Source: Marinosulfonomonas sp. (GTDB lineage: Bacteria > Pseudomonadota > Alphaproteobacteria > Rhodobacterales > Rhodobacteraceae). From it: a DNA stretch of 64,000 bases. How positions within the stretch are numbered: position 1 is the stretch's first letter; every line of letters begins with the position of its first letter. The notes beneath the pieces are model-generated. The model searched no databases and was not told the origin of the DNA. It worked only from the letters and a program-made list of their open reading frames with translations. The stretch spans positions 1 to 64,000 of the forward strand of contig WFNH01000096.1 of NCBI GenBank assembly GCA_015488685.1. The letters are read 5' to 3'. Made by a program: the position numbers and the translations under genes. Below, one piece after another: positions 38,632-47,294 of the stretch.

Positions 38632-39588
38632 CTAGCGCGGTGCGTCGGTGCGGTTAAGGATCGTGGTCAGCACATCATCCGAAGTCCGCCCCTCGATTTC
38701 GGCGGATGGCCCCAGCACCAGCCGGTGACGTAATGCCGGCAGTAACAGTGCCTGAACGTCATCGGGGATGGCATAATCACGCCCCTCCAGTGCGGCCTTG
38801 GCGCGAACAGCCGCAGCGACTTCGTTTGCGGCACGGGTCGAAGCACCGTGCAGAATTTCGCTGTCGATGCGTGTGGCGCGGACCAGATCGACGATATAAG
38901 TCAGGATCGTTTCATCCAGCCGGATTGAATCGACCAGCGCGTGACCTGCATGCAGGGCCTTGCGGTTCAAAATCTTGCGCAGGCTTGTCCGCCCACCATC
39001 CGAACGCAACGGCAGGCCCGCACTGTGGGTCAGAATATCGATTTCGGATTGCCGGTCGGAGAATTCCACAACCAGTTTGAACAAAAAGCGGTCCAGCTGG
39101 GCCTCGGGCAGAGGATAGGTTCCGTGCTGCTCGATCGGGTTCTGGGTTGCCACGATAAAGAAATCCGCCCCCAGCGGGTAACTGGTGCCGTCAATTGTCA
39201 CTTCGCGTTCATTCATCGCCTGTAGCAGCGCCGATTGGGTTTTGGGCGGGGCGCGGTTGATTTCGTCCGCCAGCAGGATATCGGTAAAGATCGGCCCCTT
39301 GGTCAGACGGAATTCATTGGTTTCAAAGTTGAACAGGTTCACACCCAGCACATCCCCCGGCATCAGGTCGGGGGTGAATTGCACACGGCCAAAATCAAGG
39401 TCAATCACCTGTGCCAGACAGCGGGCAACCAGCGTTTTCGCGGTGCCCGGCGGTCCTTCCAGCAAACAGTGCCCGCGGGCAAAGACCGCCAGCAACAGCA
39501 TGTCGATCAATTGCTTTTGGCCTTGAACGACCGAACCGATTTCAGTGTGGATTTCGTCGGCGAGTGATTGGAATTCAGATAGGTCCAT
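38632..39588 (-). CDS. MoxR-family AAA+ ATPase
   Basis: A 318-residue AAA+ ATPase thought to act as a chaperone assembling or activating partner complexes, usually with VWA-type proteins. Walker A GPPGTAKT (45-52), Walker B LLADEINRAPPKTQSALLQA and sensor VATQNPIEQHGTYPLPEAQ are present. The track starts 41 codons upstream inside the DUF4350 gene; MDLSEFQSLADEIH is the family-like N-terminus. It overlaps the DUF4350 gene by 14 bases and precedes DUF58. Confidence 0.92.
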   Translation of the reverse strand: MDLSEFQSLADEIHTEIGSVVQGQKQLIDMLLLAVFARGHCLLEGPPGTAKTLVARCLAQVIDLDFGRVQFTPDLMPGDVLGVNLFNFETNEFRLTKGPIFTDILLADEINRAPPKTQSALLQAMNEREVTIDGTSYPLGADFFIVATQNPIEQHGTYPLPEAQLDRFLFKLVVEFSDRQSEIDILTHSAGLPLRSDGGRTSLRKILNRKALHAGHALVDSIRLDETILTYIVDLVRATRIDSEILHGASTRAANEVAAAVRAKAALEGRDYAIPDDVQALLLPALRHRLVLGPSAEIEGRTSDDVLTTILNRTDAPR

Positions 39589-40909
39589 GATGTTCCATAA
39601 CCTTTTGCAAAAGTGCATGATAAGAGGCAAGTTGCCGGTGAAGTTGTTGCGGGGACATGGCGGGGGCGTCCTGCATAAGCGATCTGGCAACACCACCAAA
39701 ATCCTGTGCAAGATCGGGATTCCGTCGCCGCAGAAGTTTCAGAAAACGTGCTTCGGCCTTTTGACCCGCATCCCCGCCAAAGCTTTGATGGCTAAGGTCC
39801 TGTAGCTGCACGTGCACAAAATCGGCCACCATACGCCCGTCATTCCCCGAAAGGCGCAACAGACGCGCCTTGGCGTCAATTGCCGCGCATTTAGACATTT
39901 CACGAGTATTGCGATTGTCGGTTTGAAAAGGCCCAAAACGTTTGCTGCCGCGCCAGTAAACGGCGGCAAGGGTGATCAAAAGGGCCGCCCAATAGATCGA
40001 GAACGGATATTGAAAGAACCGTTCAAATTCCGTCACGCCGCGTTTGTAATCCTGCCGTTGATCATCTCGTTCGAGTGCGGTTAGCAGATCAGGGCTGCGG
40101 TCAATGTAAACTGGGCGTTCATCATCGCCGCGCAGGCCCGACAGAAAGGTGATGACATTGGCAGCGTTATCAGCCACCGCCAGACCGTGGTTGTTCATCA
40201 GGTCGGGGTCGGAAACGAAATAGACAGTATGGTTCGATTTATCGGGCTGGCAGGCGATCACCAGCGCGCCCGTTTTGAACGGCATCTCTGTTTTACAGGT
40301 TTTGGGCAGGGTGGAGCGGTTGAATGTCTGGGCATGAAACAAAGCGATATCTGCCTCGCTTGCCAGTGTCTCGACAGCAAATTCGGGCCCGCCCCGTTGC
40401 AATCGGATGCCACGCAGCCCGATTTGCGGCAAAACCTTGTCAAAATCATCCAGAGGGATCAACGACTGTTCATGCGCGATTCCGGTTTCGACCAGCGCCC
40501 CGCGCCATTTTGGCAGCATCACCACCGTCTGGATTTCCTTGATTTTGTCATTGAAATTATCCAGCAGGATATCACGCAGATTGCCGTTGTTCAGCATGTC
40601 TTTGACGGTGTCCGGCTCGGGGGCATTATGACGAAGATCAAGGTCGTATAACGGTAAAATCCGCAAACCCAGATCGGCGACGGCAGGGTGAAGGCGAGGG
40701 TGCGAATTACGGATCGGGATGTCGGCCTGTTGCAACCACGGCCCTAGCGCTTTGACCCCGATTGCCGATGCGTCAAGCGCGCGGTCGCGGGCATTGCCCC
40801 CGAACATTGTCATCAGGAAAAACCCAGCCACCAACAATCCACCTACGACCACCATGGGAATGATAGCGGCGTTTTGGCCGCGATCAGGGTTATCGGGCGC
40901 TTTAGCCAT
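39575..40909 (-). CDS. DUF4350-like membrane protein
   Basis: A 444-residue protein with an N-terminal membrane helix (IIPMVVVGGLLVAGFFLMTM), an external GATase-like DUF4350 region (residues ~40-260) and a second helix (YWAALLITLAAVYW) followed by a cytoplasmic helical tail. In MoxR clusters such proteins are thought to bind a ligand outside the membrane. It overlaps the DUF4129-like gene by a base (TGATG-type junction) and the moxR gene by 14 bases. The family call is from memory and moderate. Confidence 0.75.
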   Translation of the reverse strand: MAKAPDNPDRGQNAAIIPMVVVGGLLVAGFFLMTMFGGNARDRALDASAIGVKALGPWLQQADIPIRNSHPRLHPAVADLGLRILPLYDLDLRHNAPEPDTVKDMLNNGNLRDILLDNFNDKIKEIQTVVMLPKWRGALVETGIAHEQSLIPLDDFDKVLPQIGLRGIRLQRGGPEFAVETLASEADIALFHAQTFNRSTLPKTCKTEMPFKTGALVIACQPDKSNHTVYFVSDPDLMNNHGLAVADNAANVITFLSGLRGDDERPVYIDRSPDLLTALERDDQRQDYKRGVTEFERFFQYPFSIYWAALLITLAAVYWRGSKRFGPFQTDNRNTREMSKCAAIDAKARLLRLSGNDGRMVADFVHVQLQDLSHQSFGGDAGQKAEARFLKLLRRRNPDLAQDFGGVARSLMQDAPAMSPQQLHRQLASYHALLQKVMEHHGPI

Positions 40910-41691
40910 CAGACAGCCTGCGCTTTCTGGTTGGCACCCAGAATAACCCGGCCGGTTTCCAGTGCATTTTCAAATACGCTGTCGGTTACAGGACGGCCTC
41001 CGTAATGGGCCAACTCGGCCTGTTGCAGAATTGTTTCCAGCCCAGCCAACGATGACCAGTGTTCGGGAAGCCGCCCAAAGGCGCTTCTTTCGGTGTCGGA
41101 ACGGGCAAAGCGGGTGCTTGTTGTTTGTGCAGCGGCCAACAGGCAATAACGTAACAGCAACACCATGGCGGCGCCACGATCCGGCATCGCTGCGATCTGG
41201 CTTAGGCGGCTATCTGCATCCAGATCGATTTCACCCGCTGAAATTTTCCAGCTGTCGGGCGCGCTGTTCTTTGCTGTGGAACCGGCCGGATCACGCGAAA
41301 GCAACACACCGCTGCCGCCAAACTTCAACCACAGGAACAATGCCCCCAATAGAATTCCAATCGCCAAAGCCACCCCGAACCCGTTCAAATCGACGGGCTC
41401 CAGGCTTGTGGATGATCCTTTGGGGGCAATTCTGGCCTTGCCCGAAGCAAGCAGGCCATCCAGTTTCGTTACATAAACCGGATCCGTCTTTGCACCGTTC
41501 CGCGCGGCCACAACGCGATAGCTGTCTGTTTGCTCGCCTATGGGGGCTTTGATGCTTTTGACAACGGTATAGGTAGCTTCGGGAGTGGTCTCATCCTGTG
41601 CAGTGGCGACCATTGGCAGTGATACCAATAGAAATAGACAGCGCCAAAACACAGGACGAATACGTTTAAACAGGTGGTTAGGCAAATACAT
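40909..41691 (-). CDS. DUF4129-like membrane protein
   Basis: About 260 residues: a signal peptide or first helix (RPVFWRCLFLLVSLPMVATA), an external stretch, one central membrane helix (VALAIGILLGALFLWLKF) and a cytoplasmic C-terminal helical region ending LQQAELAHYGGRPVTDSVFE, which matches the W/HYGGRP pattern of DUF4129. These accompany DUF58 and MoxR and are presumed signalling or assembly subunits. The track start at 41727 (with GGGGA upstream) is an alternative; both overlap the DUF805 gene end. Confidence 0.7.
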   Translation of the reverse strand: MYLPNHLFKRIRPVFWRCLFLLVSLPMVATAQDETTPEATYTVVKSIKAPIGEQTDSYRVVAARNGAKTDPVYVTKLDGLLASGKARIAPKGSSTSLEPVDLNGFGVALAIGILLGALFLWLKFGGSGVLLSRDPAGSTAKNSAPDSWKISAGEIDLDADSRLSQIAAMPDRGAAMVLLLRYCLLAAAQTTSTRFARSDTERSAFGRLPEHWSSLAGLETILQQAELAHYGGRPVTDSVFENALETGRVILGANQKAQAV

Positions 41692-42145
41692 CCGCGCTGT
41701 TCTGTACCTTAAGGGGGTCGGGACCATATTTATTGTCCCCGTCAGTGCCTTTTAGGACCGTTATGACAAATATTGCAATGCTGGCTATAATTCCTACAAA
41801 GGGGACAAACCCGACAACGATCCCGGCCAATATCCACCAGCCGGAAAGATTCCGGTCATGGAACCGGCGCACCTGTGCGACAAGAAGCGGGATATAGAGG
41901 TAGATAGCCAGAATTCCGCCAACCGCGAAGGCCACATATTGTATTGTCGAAAATTCAATATTCCGGCTAGCACCAACAATAGGAGGAGGATTAAAACCGA
42001 ATAGTGCAGCTATGATAAGAAAATAGACAACGGATACAAGAAGAATAAACAAATAATAATACCAGTATTCCGAACGGGACGCCCTACCCCGAAACGTGAA
42101 ATATTTCTCGCGCAAGCATGTGCGCACAGCTTCTTTAAAACCCAT
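41678..42145 (-). CDS. DUF805-family inner-membrane protein
   Basis: A 155-residue membrane protein with four helices. FRGRASRSEYWYYYLFILLV and VRRFHDRNLSGWWIL are hallmark DUF805 motifs, as in YhaH/YhaI. Function is unknown. I moved the start 22 codons downstream of the track to MGFKEAV, which has TAGGAG about 8 bases upstream. It is the first gene of the MoxR operon by position and overlap; whether it belongs functionally is unclear. The codon use is more AT-rich than its neighbours. Confidence 0.85.
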   Translation of the reverse strand: MGFKEAVRTCLREKYFTFRGRASRSEYWYYYLFILLVSVVYFLIIAALFGFNPPPIVGASRNIEFSTIQYVAFAVGGILAIYLYIPLLVAQVRRFHDRNLSGWWILAGIVVGFVPFVGIIASIAIFVITVLKGTDGDNKYGPDPLKVQNSADVFA

Positions 42146-42514
42146 TATGAAATCTCCTATTGGATACAACTCTTCGTTGCGTTTAATGGATTTATTATAA
42201 AGTCGAAACAAATATCCCGACGATAATTATTGGCCGGTCCGAATGTGTTGCAAGAAAGACCTATAACTTGCCCACCACCAACAGGATCAAAATTGTGTGC
42301 CGCAAGGCGTGCATTCGCCACGATCTATTTTTTGTGCGCTTTTGACTCCAGAATGTTCTGGCTCAAATTTTTGCCGGATAACTGTCTGGTGTTTATAGAA
42401 GGGAAATGATGCGGGTAAGAGGACAAATCCAGAACCAATGCCGACAAAGACGCGACTGCGTCTTGGGCAATCAGCCCGCCCATCGGAGGCGCTTTGCGCT
42501 GTGAGGCAGAAAAA
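42146..42514. other. Structured non-coding stretch 3' of tRNA-Arg
   Basis: No accepted gene. The tRNA-proximal half, read on the minus strand after the CCA end, contains a T-run and then perfect small hairpins: GCGC-TTT-GCGC (42489-42499), GGGC-AATCA-GCCC (42465-42477) and AAGACGC-GACT-GCGTCTT (42447-42464). The distal half must hold the promoter of the DUF805/MoxR operon. Overlapping minus-strand ORFs at 42287-42529 run into the tRNA and were rejected. Confidence 0.5.
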
Positions 42515-42591
42515 TGGTGCACCCGGCACGATTCGAACGTGCGACCCCCTGATTCGTAGTCAGGTACTCTATCCAGCTGAGCTACGGGTGC
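42515..42591 (-). tRNA. tRNA-Arg (anticodon ACG)
   Basis: On the minus strand GCACCCGTAGCTCAGCTGG starts a 77-nt cloverleaf: acceptor GCACCCG pairs with CGGGTGC, the anticodon stem CTGAC/ATCAG carries ACG (42555-42557), the T-loop is GTTCGAATC and CCA is encoded. ACG is converted to ICG and decodes CGU/CGC/CGA. A short T-run directly follows the CCA. No integrase or phage gene is adjacent. Confidence 0.97.
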
Positions 42592-42639
42592 ATAACCAGT
42601 GCGGATTTAGCGACCCTTGCGACGGTTTGCAAGCGCTAT

Positions 42640-44043
42640 TCACACCGAAAGTGTATCTAAATCGATTTCGCCCTTGGGCAGGCAGATTTCAAACTGGGTT
42701 CCGGTATCATCGGTGTGCTTCAGGTCCAGTCGCCCGCCATGACCACGCACCAGTTCGGCCGCAATCGACAGGCCAAGCCCCGTGCCCCCCTTGCGCACAC
42801 CGCCCTGAAACGGTGTGAACAGATGTTCGCGCGCCTTGGGGGGCAGGCCCGGTCCGGTGTCGGTGATGGTGACGATCCAGTTGTCCTCGTCCTCGCGGGC
42901 GCGGATGTTGATTTCGCCTTCTTCGCCGGTTGCGACAATCGCTTGCCGTGCATTGCGCACGATGTTGGAAACCACACGATAAAGCTGTTCGGGGTCTGCC
43001 CGCAGTGTCAGCCCTGCCGGTATGTCCTCGCTATAGCTAATGTCGCTGTCACCGGCTGCCAGTCGCTCGCCATCGATCACATCGTTCACAATATCGACCA
43101 GCGGCACGCGGGTCAGGGCGGGGGAGGCTTCTTCGGCTTTGCCAAAGGCAAGCGTGCTTTCGCACAGGTTTACGGCACGCGACATGGACGCCACCAGTTT
43201 GGGCGCGGCGCGTTGCACCATCGGGTCGTTGCTGCCCTCCATCCGGTCGACGAACAATTGCGTGGTGGTCAGGATATTGCGCAAATCGTGACTGATCTTG
43301 GCCACCGCGCCGCCCATCTGGGCCAAGTGTTCTTTTTGCTTCAGCGATCCGGTTAGCTGGGTTTGCATGGTTTGCAGTGCTTCTTCTGCCTCGCGCAGTT
43401 CCAGCACACCGGCGTTGGGTTCGATGATACGGCGGGCATCCTCGGGCGCTTCGGCGTAGGATTTGATGTGGCGGATGACACGGTGGATCGGTTTCAGCAG
43501 AAACCCCCGCACGGCCAGAAACAGCAGCACCGCTGTAATCACCGAGATCGCCGCCGACAGCCATAAAATCCGCAGCCCGTAATCAATCATCGCATCGCGC
43601 AGGGGCATCGTCGGCATGGTCACTTCGATCAGCAGCCCCGCCCCGCGCACAGGTTCGCCGATCACACGGATCACGCGGTCTTCGGGGTCCAGCAGGCGTT
43701 TCACTGCATCGCGTATTTTTTCAAACGGAGTGGCGGTGCGCATATCGAATGTCGCCGAGACCATATCCGGCAACGGCGAAGACAACATCAACTGCCGCAT
43801 TTCATCACGCCGCAACACCACGTTATACACACCTGCATTTTTCAACAGTTCGCTTTCCAGATCACTGTCGATCATATCATCCGCCAACAGCGCCAGCGCG
43901 GCGATCTGCGATTTCTCGAGGCGCAGCAGCAGGTAATCCTCGCGGAACCGCGCGACCGAGGGGACAAAGATCAGAACCTCGGCCAGCATGACGAACACCG
44001 TCGTCAGCACCAGAAACCGGCCGGAAAGCGAATTCATAAACAT
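42640..44043 (-). CDS. Sensor histidine kinase
   Basis: A 467-residue inner-membrane kinase. Helix 1 (residues ~8-28) and helix 2 (~165-190, WLSAAISVITAVLLFLAV) enclose a periplasmic domain; a HAMP-like segment and coiled coil follow. The H-box is KISHDLRNILTTTQLF, the N-box NIVRNARQAI, and G-boxes DTGPGLPPKAR and GGTGLGLSIA are intact. No response regulator gene is adjacent, so it is an orphan kinase here. ATG 44043 has AAAGGG five bases upstream. Confidence 0.92.
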   Translation of the reverse strand: MFMNSLSGRFLVLTTVFVMLAEVLIFVPSVARFREDYLLLRLEKSQIAALALLADDMIDSDLESELLKNAGVYNVVLRRDEMRQLMLSSPLPDMVSATFDMRTATPFEKIRDAVKRLLDPEDRVIRVIGEPVRGAGLLIEVTMPTMPLRDAMIDYGLRILWLSAAISVITAVLLFLAVRGFLLKPIHRVIRHIKSYAEAPEDARRIIEPNAGVLELREAEEALQTMQTQLTGSLKQKEHLAQMGGAVAKISHDLRNILTTTQLFVDRMEGSNDPMVQRAAPKLVASMSRAVNLCESTLAFGKAEEASPALTRVPLVDIVNDVIDGERLAAGDSDISYSEDIPAGLTLRADPEQLYRVVSNIVRNARQAIVATGEEGEINIRAREDEDNWIVTITDTGPGLPPKAREHLFTPFQGGVRKGGTGLGLSIAAELVRGHGGRLDLKHTDDTGTQFEICLPKGEIDLDTLSV

Positions 44044-44064
44044 ATCAGCCCTTTCAATGCCCGA

Positions 44065-45432
44065 TCATGGCAGGAACCGCTGCACAAAGCCAACCACGCG
44101 TTTGACGTTGGCATTTTCAAACAGTCTGGGGGTAAAATAGGCACCCGCCGCGCGTTTGTTAACCTCGTTCACCGTGGGATAGGGCAAAACCGTCGCGGCG
44201 ATCTGGCCCATCTTCAGGTTATTGGCCAGCGCCATTGCCCAGAACCCGATCAGCTCGCCCGCAGACGGCCCCGCGATCGAGACCCCCACAGGCCGCCCCT
44301 TGACCACCATCAGCTTGATCAATCCCTTGGCTTTGCCCTCGGCAATCAGGCGGTCATTACCCGCAAAATCGAACCGGATCACTTCCAGCTTACCACCATG
44401 TTGTTCGCGCGCTTGCGCTTCGGTCAGACCGACCTGCGCCAGTTCGGGGTCGGTGTAGGTGGCCCAGGGGATATGCGCGGTTTTAGCTTTGGAGGGCAGG
44501 CCGAACAGCATGGATTTGATCACCACACCAGCGTGGTATCCGGCCACATGGGTAAATTGCAGCCCGCCAGCCACATCACCGACCGCATAGACCCGCCGGT
44601 TGGTGCTACGCAGGTTGGCGCCCACTTTGATACCCGTACGATCATGATCAACGCCTGCAACATCCAGATTCAGCTTATCAATATTCGGTTTGCGGCCGAC
44701 TGCCATCAACAGGTGGGAGCCTTTGAACACCCGCCCGTCCTGTGCCTCGATTTCAATCGCACCCTTCTTGCCACGAACCTCTTTGGCCATGGCATCCTCG
44801 GCAATCTTGATCCCCTCGGCCCGCAAGTTATCCAGCACAATCGCCGCCAGTTCCGGATCATCCTTGCCCAGCGCCTTCATGCCCTCAACCACGGTCACTT
44901 CGCAGCCCAGCCGCCGGTGCGCCTGCGCCATTTCCATACCGATGGGGCCACCGCCCACAATCAACAGATGCTTGGGTTTGGTGCGGGATTTGAAAATGGT
45001 TTCGTTGGTGTCATAGGGCACATTTTCCAGTCCCGGAATCGGCGGCACAAAGGGGGATGACCCCGTGGCAATCACAAACCGGCGCGCGGTGATTACATTG
45101 TCGCCCGCCTGCACTTCGGTCGGGGAAATGAAGCTGCCGTATTCGGTTATAACCTGCACGCCCAGCCCCTCGAACCGCTCGACGCTGTCATGCGGGGCGA
45201 TGGTATCAATCGCGCTTTGCACATGGTCTTTGGCCTTGCCGAATGCCAGCCCCATCTTGCCCGCCGCCAGCAACGCCTTTGAGGGCACACAGCCATAGTT
45301 CAGGCAATCGCCGCCCATCTTGTGCCCTTCCAGCAGCACCACTTTGGCGCCCATCTGTACCGCACCGGCCGCAATCGACAACCCGCCTGATCCTGCACCG
45401 ATGATGCAGATGTCTGTTTTGATCTTGTTCAT
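44065..45432 (-). CDS. Pyridine nucleotide-disulfide oxidoreductase (mercuric reductase/lipoamide DH-like)
   Basis: A 455-residue flavoprotein. FAD motif GAGSGGLSIA, redox disulfide GGDCLNYGCVPSK, NAD(P) motif GGGPIGMEMA and the second FAD motif AVGDVAGG are complete. At the C-terminus the usual HPxPT(L/V)xE with catalytic His is VLPYPTVNE, so the base that lipoamide dehydrogenase needs is absent; there is also no mercury-binding terminal Cys pair. It is therefore unlikely to be a true lipoamide dehydrogenase. It is adjacent (10 bases) to a TVP38/TMEM64 gene, a recurrent pairing. Confidence 0.88.
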   Translation of the reverse strand: MNKIKTDICIIGAGSGGLSIAAGAVQMGAKVVLLEGHKMGGDCLNYGCVPSKALLAAGKMGLAFGKAKDHVQSAIDTIAPHDSVERFEGLGVQVITEYGSFISPTEVQAGDNVITARRFVIATGSSPFVPPIPGLENVPYDTNETIFKSRTKPKHLLIVGGGPIGMEMAQAHRRLGCEVTVVEGMKALGKDDPELAAIVLDNLRAEGIKIAEDAMAKEVRGKKGAIEIEAQDGRVFKGSHLLMAVGRKPNIDKLNLDVAGVDHDRTGIKVGANLRSTNRRVYAVGDVAGGLQFTHVAGYHAGVVIKSMLFGLPSKAKTAHIPWATYTDPELAQVGLTEAQAREQHGGKLEVIRFDFAGNDRLIAEGKAKGLIKLMVVKGRPVGVSIAGPSAGELIGFWAMALANNLKMGQIAATVLPYPTVNEVNKRAAGAYFTPRLFENANVKRVVGFVQRFLP

Positions 45433-45442
45433 GGGGGTATTC

Positions 45443-46162
45443 CTATTTCTTAAACAGTTTCAGCACCATCGGTAATGCGGCCAGCGCGCACAGGCCAAGG
45501 ATGGGGAGCAGTATCTGAGGCTCGAATATAATGCCAAGGTTCGGGGTTTCCCCACGGGCAAACACGTCACCAAGGCCAGCGCCGACTGATGTGTAAACCA
45601 CTGCCCCCGGGATGATCCCCAGAAAGGTGGAAATCACAAAACGGTGCAGCGGCACGCCCACCATCGCGGGCACCAGATTGGCGACAAAAAACGGCACGGC
45701 GGGCACCAGACGGATCAAAAACAGCATCGACCACTGGTTTTCATCAATCCCGTCCTTGATTTTCTTTACCGCCCCGTCGGATGCTTCCATCTTGGCCGCC
45801 AGTTTTTCACCCATCCCCCAGCGGGCCGCCAGAAAGATCAGCGTTGCACCCATCGTGGCAGCGGCGATGTTGAACAGGGAACCGGGGAAAGTGGCAAACA
45901 GGAAGCCGCCGGTGATCGAGGCAATCGCGGCCCCGGGCAGGGAAAAGGTGACGATCGTGGTATAGGCCGCGATGAACACCAGCACCGTCAGCAGGTAGTT
46001 GTTATCCCGAAAGGCAATCAGCGCCTCGCGATTGTCGCGCAGCGCCTCGAACGACAGATAGTCGCGCAGGGTAAAGGCCCCGATCACCGCCGCCGTGAAA
46101 ATCGCGATCAGCGGCAGATATCGCACCAGCCCGCTTTTCTGTGTCTCTGTCATGTCGCTCAT
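45443..46162 (-). CDS. TVP38/TMEM64 (VTT/DedA-like) membrane protein
   Basis: A 239-residue membrane protein of the VTT superfamily, relatives of which act in lipid scrambling or undecaprenyl-phosphate recycling. SLPGAAIASITGGFLFATFPG, NQWSMLFLIRLVPAVPFFVAN (quoted in part) and STFLGIIPGAVVYTSVGAGLG are family motifs, with about six helices. It heads a two-gene unit with the flavoprotein reductase. Specific role unknown. Confidence 0.9.
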   Translation of the reverse strand: MSDMTETQKSGLVRYLPLIAIFTAAVIGAFTLRDYLSFEALRDNREALIAFRDNNYLLTVLVFIAAYTTIVTFSLPGAAIASITGGFLFATFPGSLFNIAAATMGATLIFLAARWGMGEKLAAKMEASDGAVKKIKDGIDENQWSMLFLIRLVPAVPFFVANLVPAMVGVPLHRFVISTFLGIIPGAVVYTSVGAGLGDVFARGETPNLGIIFEPQILLPILGLCALAALPMVLKLFKK

Positions 46163-46351
46163 CTTGCCTTTGTCCGTTCTTGCGCCCCGTCATAACAACA
46201 TGCCTATGATTGGCGCACAGGCATACCCCGATCACGCCGCCTTGATCGGGGGTGATGGGATGTTTCACTTTGAACGGGGGTTCGGGGCGGTTTTGAAACA
46301 TATCAACCGGCAATTTCCCCCGAATGTTGCACTTTTGGCGCGAATGATGAA

Positions 46352-46380
46352 TTGACTTACCCTGACCAAGCGCCTAAATC
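46352..46380 (+). promoter_or_regulatory. Probable sigma-70-type promoter of rpmH
   Basis: TTGACT (46352-46357) and TAAATC (46375-46380) are separated by exactly 17 bases, about 70 bases before the rpmH ATG. It likely drives rpmH-rnpA-yidD and onward. Confidence 0.55.
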
Positions 46381-46449
46381 ACGGGCTTCGAACACATATG
46401 ACCTACGAATCCTTTTCGGGTGCAGGTCCAAACCAGACGGAGACGGGCG

Positions 46450-46584
46450 ATGAAACGCACATTCCAACCATCGAACTTGGTTCGCAAACACCGCCACGGC
46501 TTTCGTGCGCGTATGGCCACCAAAGCAGGCCGCAAGATTCTGAACGCACGTCGTGCCAAAGGTCGTGCCAAACTCAGCGCTTAA
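46450..46584 (+). CDS. rpmH: 50S ribosomal protein L34
   Basis: A 44-residue L34, too short for the ORF track: [20 protein letters not shown] and on to KGRAKLSA. It is the complete, highly conserved sequence. It is followed 26 bases later by rnpA, the usual order in bacteria. Confidence 0.98.
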   Translation: MKRTFQPSNLVRKHRHGFRARMATKAGRKILNARRAKGRAKLSA

Positions 46585-46610
46585 TACCCGCTGCTATCAG
46601 GTGAAAAGAT

Positions 46611-47033
46611 ATGACACCGCCGGAGGCACCCGTGACAGGCAATACGCCAGAGGTCACGAGCGGGCCACCGGCGGTCTTCGCATGTCCGGTGACATTAACC
46701 AAACGTGCCGATTTCCTGCGGGCCGCGCGGGCCAAACGGCAGGCGACCAAAGGGTTGATCCTGCAAGCCCGCAAACGCGCCCCTGACGAGGCCAGCCCCG
46801 ATCTGATCCGCGTTGGCTATACCTGTTCCAAAAAGGTGGGCAATGCGGTGAAACGCAACCGCGCAAAACGCCGCCTGCGCGCCATCGCCCGCGAGGTGAT
46901 CTGCGACAAGGGGCAGCCGGGCTGGGACTATGTGCTGATCGGCCGCGCTGGTGCAACGGTGGATCGTCCCTATATAGATCTGGTAGGCGATCTGGCCTAC
47001 GCGCTGAAAGTAATCCACGGGAAACGCAAATGA
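46611..47033 (+). CDS. rnpA: Ribonuclease P protein component
   Basis: A 140-residue RnpA, the protein subunit of the tRNA 5'-processing ribozyme. The signature [20 protein letters not shown] is intact. The first ~25 residues (Pro/Thr-rich) are an extension before the core [13 protein letters not shown], and a start nearer the core is possible. It overlaps the yidD ATG by 4 bases. Confidence 0.96.
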   Translation: MTPPEAPVTGNTPEVTSGPPAVFACPVTLTKRADFLRAARAKRQATKGLILQARKRAPDEASPDLIRVGYTCSKKVGNAVKRNRAKRRLRAIAREVICDKGQPGWDYVLIGRAGATVDRPYIDLVGDLAYALKVIHGKRK

Positions 47034-47290
47034 CTCCGCTTGCCCATATCGTTGCCGTTCCGGTGCGCCTGTATCGGCTGCTGTTTTCGCCGTGGGTCGG
47101 TAATTCCTGCCGCTATCAGCCCACATGCAGCGCCTATGCAATGGAAGCGCTGGAAAAGCACGGCGCCATCAAAGGCACTTGGATGGCCGCCAAACGCATT
47201 GGCCGCTGCAACCCGTGGGGCGGCTGCGGCTATGATCCGGTCGAGGGCACCGATTGCGACCACGACCATTGCCACGATGAACAGGCCTGA
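47030..47290 (+). CDS. yidD: Membrane protein insertion efficiency factor YidD
   Basis: An 86-residue YidD, a small membrane-associated protein assisting insertion by Yid[21 protein letters not shown] and [10 protein letters not shown] match the family, including the conserved Cys residues. The tail [10 protein letters not shown] is rich in His and Asp. It overlaps rnpA and precedes ttcA by a few bases. Confidence 0.96.
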   Translation: MTPLAHIVAVPVRLYRLLFSPWVGNSCRYQPTCSAYAMEALEKHGAIKGTWMAAKRIGRCNPWGGCGYDPVEGTDCDHDHCHDEQA

Positions 47291-47294
47291 ACGC

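Noticed and set aside
42287-42529. Minus-strand ORFs in the tRNA-Arg 3' region
   Set aside because: They begin inside the tRNA gene and translate the hairpin repeats; more likely non-coding structured DNA.
42515-42591. tRNA-Arg as an integration site of a genomic island
   Set aside because: No integrase, no direct repeat of the tRNA 3' end was found in the window, and both sides look like core genome.
44065-45432. Calling this gene merA or lpd
   Set aside because: No terminal Cys pair for mercury and no HPxPT catalytic His for lipoamide dehydrogenase.
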